This document shows positions 1 through 12,238 of a DNA stretch of 48,941 nt, one piece after another. Within the stretch, counting starts at the first letter, position 1; every line of letters begins with the position of its first letter. The notes below the pieces were generated by a model. The model did no database searches. It had not been told where the DNA came from and was given only the letters and a program-made list of their open reading frames with translations. Made by a program: the position numbers and the translations under genes. The stretch is taken from positions 1-48,941 of the forward strand of contig JALWPK010000206.1 of assembly GCA_026995045.1 (NCBI GenBank). The letters run 5' to 3'. This DNA comes from Gammaproteobacteria bacterium (GTDB lineage Bacteria; Pseudomonadota; Gammaproteobacteria; SZUA-229).

Positions 1-126
1 ATGGGGCCACTGGGGTATATACCTCCAGCAGAAGCTGAGGCAAACTACTACCGGCAACTAAACCGTCAGGCTGCGATGGCAGCTTGACTTAAACAAAACT
101 GCCTCCTCGATACCCGGGGCGGTTCA
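1..126 (+). mobile_element. Right end of an IS3-family insertion sequence (partial)
   Basis: Positions 1-87 encode the last 28 residues of an IS3-family OrfB transposase, with the typical C-terminal GPLGYIPPAEAEANYYRQL signature, ending in TGA. The following 39 bases lead into CCCGGGGCGGTTCA at about 113-126, which looks like the right terminal inverted repeat of an IS3-group element and ends in CA as that family does. The rest of the element lies outside the window. The sequence immediately after 126 is a reading frame that has lost its start codon, so the insertion appears to have interrupted a gene. Confidence 0.8.
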
Positions 127-582
127 AAGTATCTATTTAAATGTTTTTTTGTAATAGCTGTCACGGGAAGTTTATGTACGCAGGCTCATGCGGCTCTTGT
201 GCAGGTATCTAGCTTAGGTGGCCTTGTTACATATTCAGGTACATTATCTATGATGAGGAGTTTTAATCTTGGCGGCCTAAATTTTACATTTTTTTGAATA
301 CGGAATCTGTGGAATGAATGGCGATAACCCAAATTATGATGCATATATTGCAATGGCGGCAAATGCAATCGTAAATAATTATACTGTGAAGATTGGATGT
401 ACTGGTAGTTCACTTGAGGTTTTTGAGATACAAAACCCATAATTTGCAAATATTAATGGTCTCAAGATTATTTCAACATTAATTTCATGCAATTTAATTG
501 TGAAACCTCGATCTGTAAAGGAGAGCTGTTGGCGCTTTATGAGTATTCAGATATGATTTTGAGATTATTAATAGCTCAATAG
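127..582 (+). pseudogene. Decayed gene for a small secreted protein, interrupted by the IS
   Basis: A coherent protein can be read only by changing frame. Positions 127-294 (frame 1) give a signal peptide core without a start Met, beginning KYLFKCFFVIAV, then an AHA cleavage site followed by ALVQVSSLGG. A run of seven T at 289-295 then shifts the frame. Positions 296-439 (frame 2) give YGICGMNGDNPNYDAY and later VKIGCTGSSLEVFEIQNP, ending in TAA at 440. Frame 2 continues after that stop (FANINGLKIISTLISCN), and near 495 the frame returns to 1 (NCETSICKGELLALYEYSD), ending in TAG at 580-582. The IS end sits where the start codon should be. The cysteines suggest an exported protein. I recognise no family. 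One frameshift could be a sequencing error, but a lost start, a stop and two shifts together indicate a pseudogene. Confidence 0.6.
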
Positions 583-616
583 AGGCAAAGTATGGGCTTC
601 GCCATACTTTGCCTCT
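581..616 (+). terminator. 15-bp perfect hairpin after the decayed gene
   Basis: Arms 581-595 (AGAGGCAAAGTATGG) and 602-616 are perfectly complementary around a GCTTCG loop. The hairpin starts at the stop codon of the decayed gene and ends 30 bases before the next gene. There is no T-tract on either side, so it may be a factor-assisted terminator or an RNA-stabilising structure rather than a classical intrinsic terminator. Confidence 0.5.
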
Positions 617-645
617 TCAGTATTCAGTATAGAGAGTAGTAATAA

Positions 646-1209
646 GTGCATAATGTGAAACCGATAGCTTATTTGGTTCTTGGTCTTCTTGCAGGAATCC
701 TTTTTGCATATTTAAGCGGTAATTTTTTTAATGCTAAAGATAATCAATCTAATATTGAACTTGGTTCAGGCATGAATAATGAGTTAAAACAAATCAGCCA
801 TGCTCTAGAAGAGCTAACTATTAGCTTGCAGGAATTGCAGATTACAAACAATCGGTCATTCACTGCGGAGTATATTGAAAATGGTCAATCATTAAAGTTG
901 TTGGTAATACATTCCGTTAATGAGGCAGTGCGTAGTGCTTTGATGAGTGTCTCAGGGGTTTGCTCCGAGTCAGTTTCAAGTTTAAGTGACCAAACACTTT
1001 TTTTGCGTGATGATAAACATGAGCAGCGATTTGAAGAAGCTCAAGATTGGGTAAATTCCCATATACAAAGTAATACATTCACGATGACAAAGTTTGCTGA
1101 AAGTCATCTCGCTGATGACTTAACCCACGATCAAGTTAAAAGCCTTATTTCTGGTGTTGTTGAAAGCATTCGATCCGGTGTGCTAGATCCTGCAATAGCA
1201 ATGCAATAA
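646..1209 (+). CDS. Unknown single-pass membrane-anchored protein
   Basis: This 187-residue product is of no family I recognise. Residues about 6-26 form one hydrophobic segment (AYLVLGLLAGILFAYL), so the protein is probably an N-terminally anchored inner-membrane protein with a periplasmic body. Residues about 45-65 are predicted helical and could form a short coiled coil; the C-terminal half is polar and Ser-rich. The start is GTG at 646, with a GAGAG-like ribosome site about ten bases upstream; a second GTG at 655 is an alternative. Base composition is AT-rich like the pseudogene upstream and unlike the mfd region downstream, so this end of the window may be acquired DNA. Function unknown. 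Confidence 0.65.
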   Translation: MHNVKPIAYLVLGLLAGILFAYLSGNFFNAKDNQSNIELGSGMNNELKQISHALEELTISLQELQITNNRSFTAEYIENGQSLKLLVIHSVNEAVRSALMSVSGVCSESVSSLSDQTLFLRDDKHEQRFEEAQDWVNSHIQSNTFTMTKFAESHLADDLTHDQVKSLISGVVESIRSGVLDPAIAMQ

Positions 1210-1514
1210 AGAAGCGTAACAGAAGGTTTGACTTGCCGTTATTTTATCTACACAGCCAATATAGGACGATAAGTCTCGTTTTGGCTGATTAATACCCGGT
1301 ATTTCTGCTCCAGTTGTTGAAACACCTCTCAACAATACCCTGGTTAGTCGGAAAGCTTTACATTTGCATGCATAAAGCCTGTCAGAAAGTCTGTCTTGTT
1401 AGCTGAAAAGTAAAAAATATTTCCTATACTCTTGATATTACAAAGCTTTACTCAGTATGGCATGAAAAATGCTGCTGAATAGGCGGTAATTGAGATTTTT
1501 CAGGTAACAGGCAA
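1210..1514. other. 305-base AT-rich gap without a convincing gene
   Basis: Only short frames are present. On the minus strand, about 1248-1325 can be read as a short peptide ending QNETYRPILAV, which faintly resembles a transposase tail, but it has frameshifts upstream and cannot be assigned. No tRNA, CRISPR or clear terminator is visible. Confidence 0.4.
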
Positions 1515-1661
1515 ATGGGCTCTGACAATAATAATAAATATACTGGACCAGAACGCCGTGTGCGCGACCGCAGGAGCGGGGTGGATCGGCGGACGGTTAT
1601 TCGATTCGGGGATGTGCTGGGGCGGCGTTCCGGGGTGGATCGCCGGGTATCGGCTCGCTAG
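1515..1661 (+). CDS. 48-residue Arg-rich protein with GPERR and duplicated SGVDRR motifs
   Basis: ATG 1515 to TAG 1659-1661 encodes a short, strongly basic protein. It begins MGSDNNNKYTGPERR, followed by two copies of RRSGVDRR (residues about 19-26 and 37-44) separated by TVIRFGDVLG. Small proteins with GPERR and SG.DRR repeats recur in proteobacteria, which supports a real gene. I know no established function; Arg-rich repeats suggest nucleic-acid or phospholipid contact, which is inference. It converges on csiV, with stops eight bases apart. A weak AGG ribosome site lies upstream. The gene is easily missed because of its size. Confidence 0.65.
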   Translation: MGSDNNNKYTGPERRVRDRRSGVDRRTVIRFGDVLGRRSGVDRRVSAR

Positions 1662-1669
1662 CCAGCGGT

Positions 1670-2359
1670 TTATTCAGCCGAACTGGCCTGCTTTTGCGGC
1701 AGGCGCTTGATGCTGACCAGCAGGCCCAGCAGCGGGTGGTCGATGTACTGGACTTCGTTGCTGCGCATTTTTCTTTCCAGTCTGACTTTGCTGACTCTTT
1801 CCATCTCGTTGTATGGCGCGATGGCGTCGGATTGCCAGGCGCTGTGGCGCAGGGTGATATCGGTATTGAGGTGGATGTAACGGCTGAAGGTGAGGCTCAG
1901 CCAGCCGGTCAGGTAGGGGTGGGTATGGGTTTCACCAGTTGCCGGTTGAATGGCGCTTTGTAGTGGATCGGCGCCCGTTTCATCATCAAGCGGAATGATG
2001 ACTGAAGCGCCGTCTGACAGACCGCTTTGCCGCCAGGTTTTACGCGCCAGCACCCGGTACTGGCTGGATTTGTTCAGCCGCTTCCAGGCGGTGTCCAGCT
2101 CGCCACTGTCCAGCGGCTGGTAGTTGAGCACGGCGTTATCCAGCTGAAAAGCCGCGCCGTTATCCGGCAGTTGTTCCTTGCCCGCATTCTGTTCCCGCAA
2201 AAATTCGTGCGCCTCCAGATCGGCGAGGTACTGTTGCTTGGCGCGCAGGTTTTCGAACACAATCACATCGAACTGGTAATCGTTTACCGTGCCGGCGAGG
2301 CCTGGTTGACCGCCGAGCAGAAGGATGAGGGCGATGAAACGGGTGGTCAGTTTTGGCAT
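1670..2359 (-). CDS. csiV: CsiV family periplasmic protein
   Basis: This is a 229-residue protein of the CsiV family (peptidoglycan-binding, described in Vibrio), which is commonly encoded next to mfd. The start chosen is ATG at 2359 because it gives an N-terminal signal peptide (MPKLTTRFIALILLLGG, cleavage near GLAG). Translation from further upstream would put more than 40 uncharacteristic residues in front and overlap mfd. The mature protein starts with YQFDVIVFENL, the usual opening of the family. It lies 22 bases after the mfd stop on the same strand, so the two are probably co-transcribed. Role in the cell envelope is taken from the family; nothing in the sequence shows it directly. Confidence 0.75.
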   Translation of the reverse strand: MPKLTTRFIALILLLGGQPGLAGTVNDYQFDVIVFENLRAKQQYLADLEAHEFLREQNAGKEQLPDNGAAFQLDNAVLNYQPLDSGELDTAWKRLNKSSQYRVLARKTWRQSGLSDGASVIIPLDDETGADPLQSAIQPATGETHTHPYLTGWLSLTFSRYIHLNTDITLRHSAWQSDAIAPYNEMERVSKVRLERKMRSNEVQYIDHPLLGLLVSIKRLPQKQASSAE

Positions 2360-2381
2360 GTGTCTGCTGTCAGTAAGGCGT

Positions 2382-5828
<3,447 letters not shown>

Positions 5829-6162
5829 GGGGTGGCAATCCTGGGAGTGGTTCGGGAGGGTGCATTATCCATGCTGCGTGGCCTGAGGCAAGGGTAGGGA
5901 CGGGGTTTTTTCTATGTGGCGGGGTTCACCGCAAAGACACAGCGGACGTAAAGGGTATATTAAGGGCGGCTTCAGCCGCGAACTCACGATTTCAGCAATT
6001 CTGGCGCTTGTGGACGCCACCGTTCGAGGTTGGAGCCGCTGCTGCGGAACTCTTTCCGTCGCCACGGAATACCGGGGCGACACATCCATTGCCAGCATAA
6101 GCGAAACCGCGCAGTCATCCTGTTATTCGCTTTCAGCAGCGGCAGTGCTACCATTTGACGCC
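5829..6162. repeat. Intergenic gap with a CACAG-type repeat and a solo REP-like hairpin
   Basis: This gap between divergent mfd and the 70-residue gene holds a degenerate copy of the CCACAGAGG-type dispersed repeat at about 5924-5954 (TTCACCGCAAAGACACAGCGG). A REP-like hairpin, GGCGGCTTCAGCCGCGAA, follows at about 5965-5982. The same two repeat types occur together at 48641-48826. The remainder, about 5983-6162, shows no gene I can support and must contain the promoter of the downstream pair. Confidence 0.6.
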
Positions 6163-6375
6163 ATGAGCGAAACTTTTGCACGCATCGAGCAGGAACAACA
6201 GCGCATCCAGTCGTTCATTGACAAGGGCAATTACCATGCGGCGATGAATCTGGCGATTTCGGCGATGAACGCCTGCCGCCGGGAGCATAATCAGCAGGGC
6301 GTGGACTTTTTTATCAATACCATTCAATCCATTGTGGACACTGTCCGGCGCGAATTTGGCAGCACTCAGTCATGA
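6163..6375 (+). CDS. Unknown 70-residue helical protein
   Basis: The reading frame is open from 5914, but the first credible start is ATG 6163 (MSETFARIEQEQQ), because the preceding part is repeat-derived. The product is short, soluble, acidic-to-neutral and apparently all-helical, with segments FARIEQEQQRIQSFID and AAMNLAISAMNACRRE. There is no signal peptide or metal motif, and I recognise no family. Its stop overlaps the start of the esterase gene (ATGA at 6372-6375), so the two are translationally coupled. Function unknown. Confidence 0.75.
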   Translation: MSETFARIEQEQQRIQSFIDKGNYHAAMNLAISAMNACRREHNQQGVDFFINTIQSIVDTVRREFGSTQS

Positions 6376-7373
6376 TGCGTTATTTTATTGTGTTGTTTGT
6401 GCTTCTGTTTGCGTCTCAGGTGAATGCGGACAGGGCGGACTTGTCGCCGGGGTGGCATGAAAGCCATATTCTGTATGACGGCTTGCAGCGCTACTACCGT
6501 TATTATTTGCCGGATACGATCAAACCACATCCTGCGCTGGTGCTGGTGTTGCATGGCGGCGCGCGGAGCATGCGTAAAATTTTTCGCAAGCGCGCATCAG
6601 GCACACAGGAATGGCGGACGCTTGCTGATGAAAACGGTTTTGTGCTGATGGCGCCGAATGGCGTCAACGTGGAAACCGGCGATGCCAAAGGCGACCGGCA
6701 AAACTGGAATGATTGCCGCGTCGCAGTGGCGGGTGACAATTCTGCCTCGCAGGCGGATGATGCCGGTTTTATTGCGCGTTTGCTCGATTGGGCGCAACAG
6801 CAGTTCGGGATTGACGCTTCACGGGTTTATCTCACCGGCGCTTCCAATGGCGGCATGATGAGCTTGCGCTTGCTGACCGGGCTGGGTAATCGTTTCGCGG
6901 CTGCTGCAGTGTTTATTGCAAACCAGCCGCAACAGACCGATTGCGCCGAACCGCGTTTTGCTGTGCCATTGATGTTAATGAACGGCACGGATGATCCATT
7001 GATCAAATGGCAGGGTGGACAGATTCGCGGCAAGGGACCGGTGTTGCTGTCAACGCCACTGACGCTGGATTATTGGTTGCGGGTGAATCATGCTGATAAA
7101 CAGCATGCTGTTGAAACGATGTTAGCGGATAACAATACGAATGATGACAGTCGTATTTTCAAAACCGTTTATCCTGCCCTTGAGGATGGCCAACCGCTAT
7201 GGTTTTACCGGGTGCAGGGCGGTGGCCACACCATGCCTTCGATAAAGCATCGTGTGCCTTTTATTGCGCGCTGGCTGGTGGGCAACCAGAATCGTGATAT
7301 TGAAGCTGCGCGCGAAGCGTGGCGGTTTATGCAACAATTCAGACGCAAGCCGGTGTCAGAACAGCATTTGTAA
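6372..7373 (+). CDS. Secreted PHB-depolymerase/feruloyl-esterase-like alpha/beta hydrolase
   Basis: The 333-residue product has a signal peptide (residues 1-19, ending VNA) and an alpha/beta-hydrolase fold of the poly(3-hydroxybutyrate) depolymerase / LpqC / CE1 esterase type. The oxyanion-hole HGG is at 61-63, the nucleophile Ser158 lies in GASNGG, the acid is probably Asp207 or Asp208 (NGTDDP), and His286 lies in GGGHTMP. The catalytic set appears complete. The substrate may be a polyester or a carbohydrate ester and cannot be settled from sequence. There is no separate substrate-binding domain, which argues against a classical extracellular PHB depolymerase. It overlaps the upstream 70-residue gene by four bases. 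Confidence 0.85.
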   Translation: MMRYFIVLFVLLFASQVNADRADLSPGWHESHILYDGLQRYYRYYLPDTIKPHPALVLVLHGGARSMRKIFRKRASGTQEWRTLADENGFVLMAPNGVNVETGDAKGDRQNWNDCRVAVAGDNSASQADDAGFIARLLDWAQQQFGIDASRVYLTGASNGGMMSLRLLTGLGNRFAAAAVFIANQPQQTDCAEPRFAVPLMLMNGTDDPLIKWQGGQIRGKGPVLLSTPLTLDYWLRVNHADKQHAVETMLADNNTNDDSRIFKTVYPALEDGQPLWFYRVQGGGHTMPSIKHRVPFIARWLVGNQNRDIEAAREAWRFMQQFRRKPVSEQHL

Positions 7374-7506
7374 AAACTGTTTGCATGTCGACACATCCAC
7401 GCCGGTTTGAATCCGTAACCAATGTGCGCCGGGCGCAGCCTGTGAAACCGGATCCATGCAAACTAATCGTTGTATAAAGCACCGCTATACCAAATAATGC
7501 GCACTG

Positions 7507-8994
7507 TTGAGACCACACGCGAGCCGCCTTGTGCTGCATGATTTTTACAATGGCAATTTGTTGAATCTGCTGCTGACACTGTCGTGGTGTGGCGCCTTGT
7601 TGACCGCGCCCAGCGTATTGCTGCAACGCGCAGGTCAGCCACTGGCTGCGTTGAGCTGGTTGTTCGCCCTGTTCGCATTGCCGGCGTTTGCAGTACTGGC
7701 CTGGTGGCTGATAGGCCGCACCCATCTGCGCCGCAAGAGCAGGCGCCGCCGCTATGCGTCACAGGCGATGAACCAGTCGCTGCAGGCGACGCGTGATGCG
7801 GTGATGGATGAGGCAGGTCAGCGTGAAGCGGTTCAGCAGGCGCGATCCTGCCTGGCGCCAGCGTTGCCGCTGGATTTTGAGGACAGCGTGTTTTCCGCCA
7901 CGGCTGGCAACCGGGTGCGCTTGCTGGCCGACACCCAAACCACGCATCAGGCCTGGTTGGAACTGATTGAGGCCGCCGATCATCACCTGCATTGCCTGTT
8001 TTATATCTGGCGTGATGACAATATCGGCCGCAAGCTGCGCGACCGGCTTGTGCAAAAAGCCGCGCAGGGGGTGCAGGTGAGGGTGCTGGTGGATGCGGTG
8101 GGCTCGTTCGGTTTGCCGAAATCGTTTTTTCAGCCGCTGCTGGAACAGGGCGGGCAGGTTGCCGAATTTATGCCGATTCGGTTGCTGTCGGCTGCGCCCA
8201 CCATCAATTTTCGCAACCATCGCAAGGTGCTGATTGCCGATGCGCGCCACGCCTATACCGGTGGCGTGAATGTGGGCGATGAATATCTGCAATGGCAGGA
8301 TATCGGTATTGTGGTGCACGGCCCCGGCGTCAGCCAGTTGCAGGAAGTGTTTGTCGATGACTGGCATTTCACCACGCAGGAAGAGTTGAGCGGCAGCGAA
8401 TATTTTCGTGAAGTGGAGCCACACGCGCACCATCCGGAGTGGGCGGCGAACGCAATTTGTGAAACCATCGCCAGCGGACCGCATCAGGCGTTTAACATGA
8501 CGCGCGACATGGTGTTTCTCGCGGTCAACCAGTGCCGGCAGCGCTTGTGGATTGCGACGCCGTATTTTATTCCCGGCTCGGCATTGATGATGGCGTTGCG
8601 CACAGCAGTGTATCGTGGTGTGGATGTGCGTCTTTATTTGCCGGCGCAAAGCGATGCGCCGCTGGTGGCGCGGGCGTCGCGGGTGTTTTATGAAGAACTG
8701 TTGAGCGGCGGCGTCAAGATTTATGAATACCCTGGCATGCTGCACGCCAAGGCATTACTGCTGGACGACGATGCGGTGATTATCGGCAGCGCCAATCTGG
8801 ACGTGCGCAGTTTCAGGCTGAACTTTGAAGTCAGCACCTTTATCACCCAGCCGCAGATGAATCAGGATCTGGCGAAGCTGATGCAAACCATTCAGCAGGC
8901 ATCACGCGAAGTGACGCTTGACGATGTGCAGAAGACATCCACCCTGTTGCGTTTGCAGGATGCCGTGGCGCACCTGCTTAGCCCGTTGCTGTAA
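7507..8994 (+). CDS. cls: Cardiolipin synthase, phospholipase D family
   Basis: This protein of up to 495 residues has two N-terminal hydrophobic segments (about 15-40 and 45-70), a basic stretch, then two phospholipase D domains. Both HxK(x)4D motifs are intact: HRKVLIAD starting near residue 238 with YTGG following, and HAKALLLD starting near 412 with GSANLD following. It should condense phosphatidylglycerol into cardiolipin at the inner membrane, as the ClsA type does. The start is uncertain: TTG 7507 is the first candidate after an in-frame stop at 7495, GTG 7531 is another, and no ATG fits. The gene converges on rhlE. Confidence 0.9.
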   Translation: MRPHASRLVLHDFYNGNLLNLLLTLSWCGALLTAPSVLLQRAGQPLAALSWLFALFALPAFAVLAWWLIGRTHLRRKSRRRRYASQAMNQSLQATRDAVMDEAGQREAVQQARSCLAPALPLDFEDSVFSATAGNRVRLLADTQTTHQAWLELIEAADHHLHCLFYIWRDDNIGRKLRDRLVQKAAQGVQVRVLVDAVGSFGLPKSFFQPLLEQGGQVAEFMPIRLLSAAPTINFRNHRKVLIADARHAYTGGVNVGDEYLQWQDIGIVVHGPGVSQLQEVFVDDWHFTTQEELSGSEYFREVEPHAHHPEWAANAICETIASGPHQAFNMTRDMVFLAVNQCRQRLWIATPYFIPGSALMMALRTAVYRGVDVRLYLPAQSDAPLVARASRVFYEELLSGGVKIYEYPGMLHAKALLLDDDAVIIGSANLDVRSFRLNFEVSTFITQPQMNQDLAKLMQTIQQASREVTLDDVQKTSTLLRLQDAVAHLLSPLL

Positions 8995-9093
8995 TCACAA
9001 TGCCGGCAGTGGAATCCAGGTCATCACCCGAAATTTTCATAAGGCATGACGCAAACAGCATGGATGTTTCCGTTTATCCACTGTTAAAAACAA

Positions 9094-10422
9094 TCAGGCG
9101 GCGCGGCGCGACTGTCCGCCATTATGGCGACGGCGATGGCGGGATGACGAGCCTGCGGATGATGATTTGCCATTGCGCGGCTTGCGTGAACGTTGCTGGC
9201 CGCCACGTTGATTGCCGCCGCAACTGCCGCTGCGGCCATTGCGAATCGGCTCCGCCTTGATGCTGGGGTCGGGTTCAAAACCGTCTATCACAAGCTTGTC
9301 GATATCGCGTTTAATCAAACGCTCGATATCGTTCAGCAGTTTCAGTTCGTCGATGCACACCAGCGACACGGCTTTGCCTTCGTTGCCGGCGCGGCCGGTG
9401 CGGCCGATACGGTGCACATAATCTTCGGCCACATTGGGCAGTTCATAGTTGACCACATGCGGCAGCTGGTCGATGTCCAGTCCACGCGCTGCAATATCGG
9501 TGGCGACCAATACGCGCACGTTTCCATTTTTGAAATCCGCCAGTGCGCGGGTGCGCGCGCCCTGGCTTTTGTTGCCGTGAATCGCGGCGGCGGTAATGCC
9601 GTCCTTGTTCAGTTGTTCGCTGAGCCGGTTGGCGCCGTGCTTGGTGCGGGTAAACACCAGCACCTGCCGCCAGTTGTTGCGGCCTATCAATAACGACAAC
9701 AATTCACGCTTGCGGCTCTTGTCCACCGGATGCACCACCTGGCTGACGCTTTCGGCGGCGGTGTTGCGGCGCGCCACTTCGATCAGCGCAGGCGACTTGA
9801 GCAGGGTGTTGGCGAGTTTTTTGATGTCGTCAGAAAAAGTGGCTGAAAACAGCAGCGTCTGCTTTTGTTTGGGCAGCAGCGCCAGCACCTTGCGAATGTC
9901 GTGAATAAACCCCATGTCGAGCATGCGGTCGGCTTCGTCCAGCACCAGGATTTCCACTTTGGATAAATCCACCGAGCGCTGGCTGACATGATCCAGCAGC
10001 CGTCCAGGCGTCGCCACCAGAATGTCGACGCCGCGAACCAGTTTCTGTTTTTGCGGATTGATGCTGACGCCGCCAAAGATGACGGCTGATTTCAGTGGCA
10101 GGTAACGGCCATAGACATCAACGCTTTCAGCAACCTGCGCCGCCAGTTCGCGTGTCGGGGTGAGCACCAGCGCGCGAATCACGCGGCGCGGTTGCCGGCC
10201 TTTGACCGGTTTGCCCGGCGGCGGGCTTTGCATCAGGCGTTGCAGCAGGGGCAGGGTAAAACCGGCGGTTTTGCCGGTGCCGGTTTGCGCACCGCCCATC
10301 AGGTCGCGGCCTTCCAGCACAAGCGGTATCGCCTGTTGTTGAATCGGGGTGGGTTGACTGTAACCTTTTTCAGACACAGCACGGTGGATTTCGGCCATCA
10401 GGCCGAGTGAGTCAAATGACAT
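9094..10422 (-). CDS. rhlE: DEAD-box RNA helicase, RhlE type
   Basis: The 442-residue product carries all DEAD-box motifs: Q motif PTPIQQQ near 24-30, Walker A AQTGTGKT 45-52, PTRELA near 89-94, DEAD 162-165, SAT, and [10 protein letters not shown]. After about residue 385 comes a low-complexity Gly/Arg/Ser tail ([26 protein letters not shown]) typical of RhlE proteins, which binds RNA without strict specificity. The likely role is RNA unwinding in ribosome assembly or RNA decay. The gene stands alone, with 218 bases to agcS. Confidence 0.92.
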   Translation of the reverse strand: MSFDSLGLMAEIHRAVSEKGYSQPTPIQQQAIPLVLEGRDLMGGAQTGTGKTAGFTLPLLQRLMQSPPPGKPVKGRQPRRVIRALVLTPTRELAAQVAESVDVYGRYLPLKSAVIFGGVSINPQKQKLVRGVDILVATPGRLLDHVSQRSVDLSKVEILVLDEADRMLDMGFIHDIRKVLALLPKQKQTLLFSATFSDDIKKLANTLLKSPALIEVARRNTAAESVSQVVHPVDKSRKRELLSLLIGRNNWRQVLVFTRTKHGANRLSEQLNKDGITAAAIHGNKSQGARTRALADFKNGNVRVLVATDIAARGLDIDQLPHVVNYELPNVAEDYVHRIGRTGRAGNEGKAVSLVCIDELKLLNDIERLIKRDIDKLVIDGFEPDPSIKAEPIRNGRSGSCGGNQRGGQQRSRKPRNGKSSSAGSSSRHRRRHNGGQSRRAA

Positions 10423-10624
10423 CAGGGATGTTCTCCAGAATTTTGGGATCGGCCCACTCGAATATTCGAGACGGTCCAGGCAGAAAAGCTTGTAAATGTT
10501 TTGAGCTAATCGTTTCGCAGAAGGGAAAGATCAGGGCTGTAAACGGGCGCAGACCGAAGTGCGCCGCTAGTGTGAGGCAGAGTATAGCGGAGTTCGCGCG
10601 ATAAAGATATAACGCAATACTTTA

Positions 10625-10648
10625 GTCGCTGACTGTCGCATCAGCGAC
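10625..10648 (-). terminator. Stem-loop overlapping the stop of the symporter gene
   Basis: GTCGCTGA (10625-10632) and TCAGCGAC (10641-10648) are perfect 8-bp arms around an 8-base loop, beginning at the symporter stop codon. On the minus strand there is no U-tract after the stem (TAAAGTATT), so termination by this structure is plausible but unproven. Confidence 0.4.
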
Positions 10649-11975
10649 CAAAGTATTCGCGCGTCAGTTTGAACACCACGGGACTCAGCAACAACAGGGC
10701 AACCAGGTTGGGAATCGCCATCAGCGCGTTCAAGGTATCGGCGAGCAACCACACAAATGACAGGTTGCCCACTGCGCCGACCGGCGCCGCCAGTGCCCAC
10801 AAAATGCGGAACGGCGTAATGGCCTTGACGCCGAACAGATATTCGGCGCATTTCTCACCGTAAAAGCTCCAGCCCAGTATGGTGGTGAAGGCGAAGATGC
10901 TTAAACCGAAGCTCACGATATAACTGCCGACGCCGGGCAGGGCGGTTTCAAACGCGGCGGAAGACAAACTGGCACCGGTTTCGCCGTTTTGCCAGGCGCC
11001 GGTGACAATAATCACCAGCCCGGTCATGGAGCAGATAATGAGCGTGTCGATAAACGCGCCGAGCATGGCGACCGTGCCCTGGCGCACCGGACTGTCGGTC
11101 GCGGCGGCGGCATGCGCAATCGGCGCACTGCCCAGCCCGGCTTCGTTGGAAAAAATGCCGCGCGCTACGCCATACCGGATTGCCGCCCACACCGCTGCGC
11201 CGGCAAAGCCGCCGGTGGCCGCAATCGGCGTGAACGCATGCGTAAAAATCAATGTCAGCGCAGCCGGAATCTCGCTTGCATACAGCGCCAGCACTAGCAC
11301 GCCGCCAGCGACATAGCTGAACGCCATCAAAGGCACCAGCGCGCCGGCGACATCGGCAATGCGTTTGATGCCGCCAATCAGCACCAGCGCCACCAGCACG
11401 GCAATGACAATGCCGGTGGCCAGTGGCGACAGCCCCAGCGTGCTGTTGAGCGCATCGGCGACCGAGTTGGACTGAATGGTGTTGCCAATGCCAAAACCGG
11501 CGACCATGCCGAAAATGGCGAACGCGGTTCCCAGCCAGCGCCAGTGTTCTCGCAAACCGTTCTTGATATAAAACATGGGGCCGCCGACATAGTTGCCATT
11601 GGCGTCCACTTCACGATAATGCACCGCCAGCACAGCCTCGGCGTATTTGGTCGCCATGCCTACCAGCGCGGTGCACCACATCCAGAACAGCGCGCCCGGC
11701 CCACCCAGAAAAATCGCGGTGGCGACGCCAGCAATATTGCCGGTGCCGATGGTGGCGGCGAGCGAAGTCATCAACGCCTTGAACGGCGCAATATCGCCTT
11801 CACCACCCGTTTGCCGGCCCCGCCACAACATGCGAAAGCCATAGCCGATATGCCGCAGCGGCATCAGTTTGAGCCCGGCCATCAAAATCAGCCCGACGCC
11901 CAGAATCAGCACCAGCATCGGCGGCCCCCAGACAATGCTGTTGAGCTGGTTGAGCAGGTTGGTGAGTGTTTGCAT
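10641..11975 (-). CDS. Sodium:alanine (AGCS family) symporter
   Basis: The 444-residue, highly hydrophobic protein has about 11 membrane segments. It shows the family signatures TIGTGNIAGVATAI near residues 76-89, GGPGALFWMW near 91-100 and GGPMFYIKNG near 131-140, as well as SNEAGLGSAPIAHAAA in the middle. AGCS carriers import alanine, glycine or related amino acids with Na+ or H+ across the inner membrane. Length and signatures are normal. No other transport or catabolic gene is adjacent, so the substrate is not indicated by context. It is the last ordinary gene before the accessory island. Confidence 0.93.
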   Translation of the reverse strand: MQTLTNLLNQLNSIVWGPPMLVLILGVGLILMAGLKLMPLRHIGYGFRMLWRGRQTGGEGDIAPFKALMTSLAATIGTGNIAGVATAIFLGGPGALFWMWCTALVGMATKYAEAVLAVHYREVDANGNYVGGPMFYIKNGLREHWRWLGTAFAIFGMVAGFGIGNTIQSNSVADALNSTLGLSPLATGIVIAVLVALVLIGGIKRIADVAGALVPLMAFSYVAGGVLVLALYASEIPAALTLIFTHAFTPIAATGGFAGAAVWAAIRYGVARGIFSNEAGLGSAPIAHAAAATDSPVRQGTVAMLGAFIDTLIICSMTGLVIIVTGAWQNGETGASLSSAAFETALPGVGSYIVSFGLSIFAFTTILGWSFYGEKCAEYLFGVKAITPFRILWALAAPVGAVGNLSFVWLLADTLNALMAIPNLVALLLLSPVVFKLTREYFGR

Positions 11976-12030
11976 GATTAACTTGCTAATTGTTAATCGG
12001 GGATTGTTTCGGTTTAAATTGTTGTAATAT

Positions 12031-12036
12031 ATTATA
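12031..12036 (-). promoter_or_regulatory. Possible -10 box for the symporter gene
   Basis: On the minus strand the sequence reads TATAAT, 56 bases upstream of the symporter start, in an AT-rich stretch. No good -35 partner is visible, so this is tentative. Confidence 0.3.
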
Positions 12037-12106
12037 CATTATGCATCAAGCATATTGCCGGCTTACATAAGTGTTTGCTCCAATCAGCCTTTTATGGAGT
12101 ACACTA

Positions 12107-12217
12107 ATGCGGTTCGTCAAATATCAGTCGCGGATTAAAATTACGGGATCTACACCAGTTGATTATTATTTTTCAGCAACAAACGTCTCGCCGGCATTCG
12201 TGATGGTTAATTTATGA
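12107..12217 (+). CDS. Possible 36-residue peptide
   Basis: ATG 12107 follows GGAG at 12096-12099 with seven bases of spacing, and the frame runs to TGA at 12215-12217. The peptide (MRFVKYQSRIKITG...) matches nothing I recognise. It lies in the AT-rich 263-base gap between the symporter and the hip locus. The good ribosome site is the only support. Confidence 0.2.
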   Translation: MRFVKYQSRIKITGSTPVDYYFSATNVSPAFVMVNL

Positions 12218-12238
12218 GAACACGCCCTGATGCAGGAA

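Noticed and set aside
1248-1345. Minus-strand peptide ending QNETYRPILAV that resembles a transposase tail
   Set aside because: Only about 25 residues, broken upstream by stops and frame changes; I could not tie it to a family.
7395-7425. CGGTTTGAATCCG resembling a tRNA T-arm
   Set aside because: No D-arm, anticodon arm or acceptor stem can be built around it.
7759-8745. Long minus-strand frame opposite the cardiolipin synthase
   Set aside because: His/Arg/Gln-rich shadow of the real gene; no motif.
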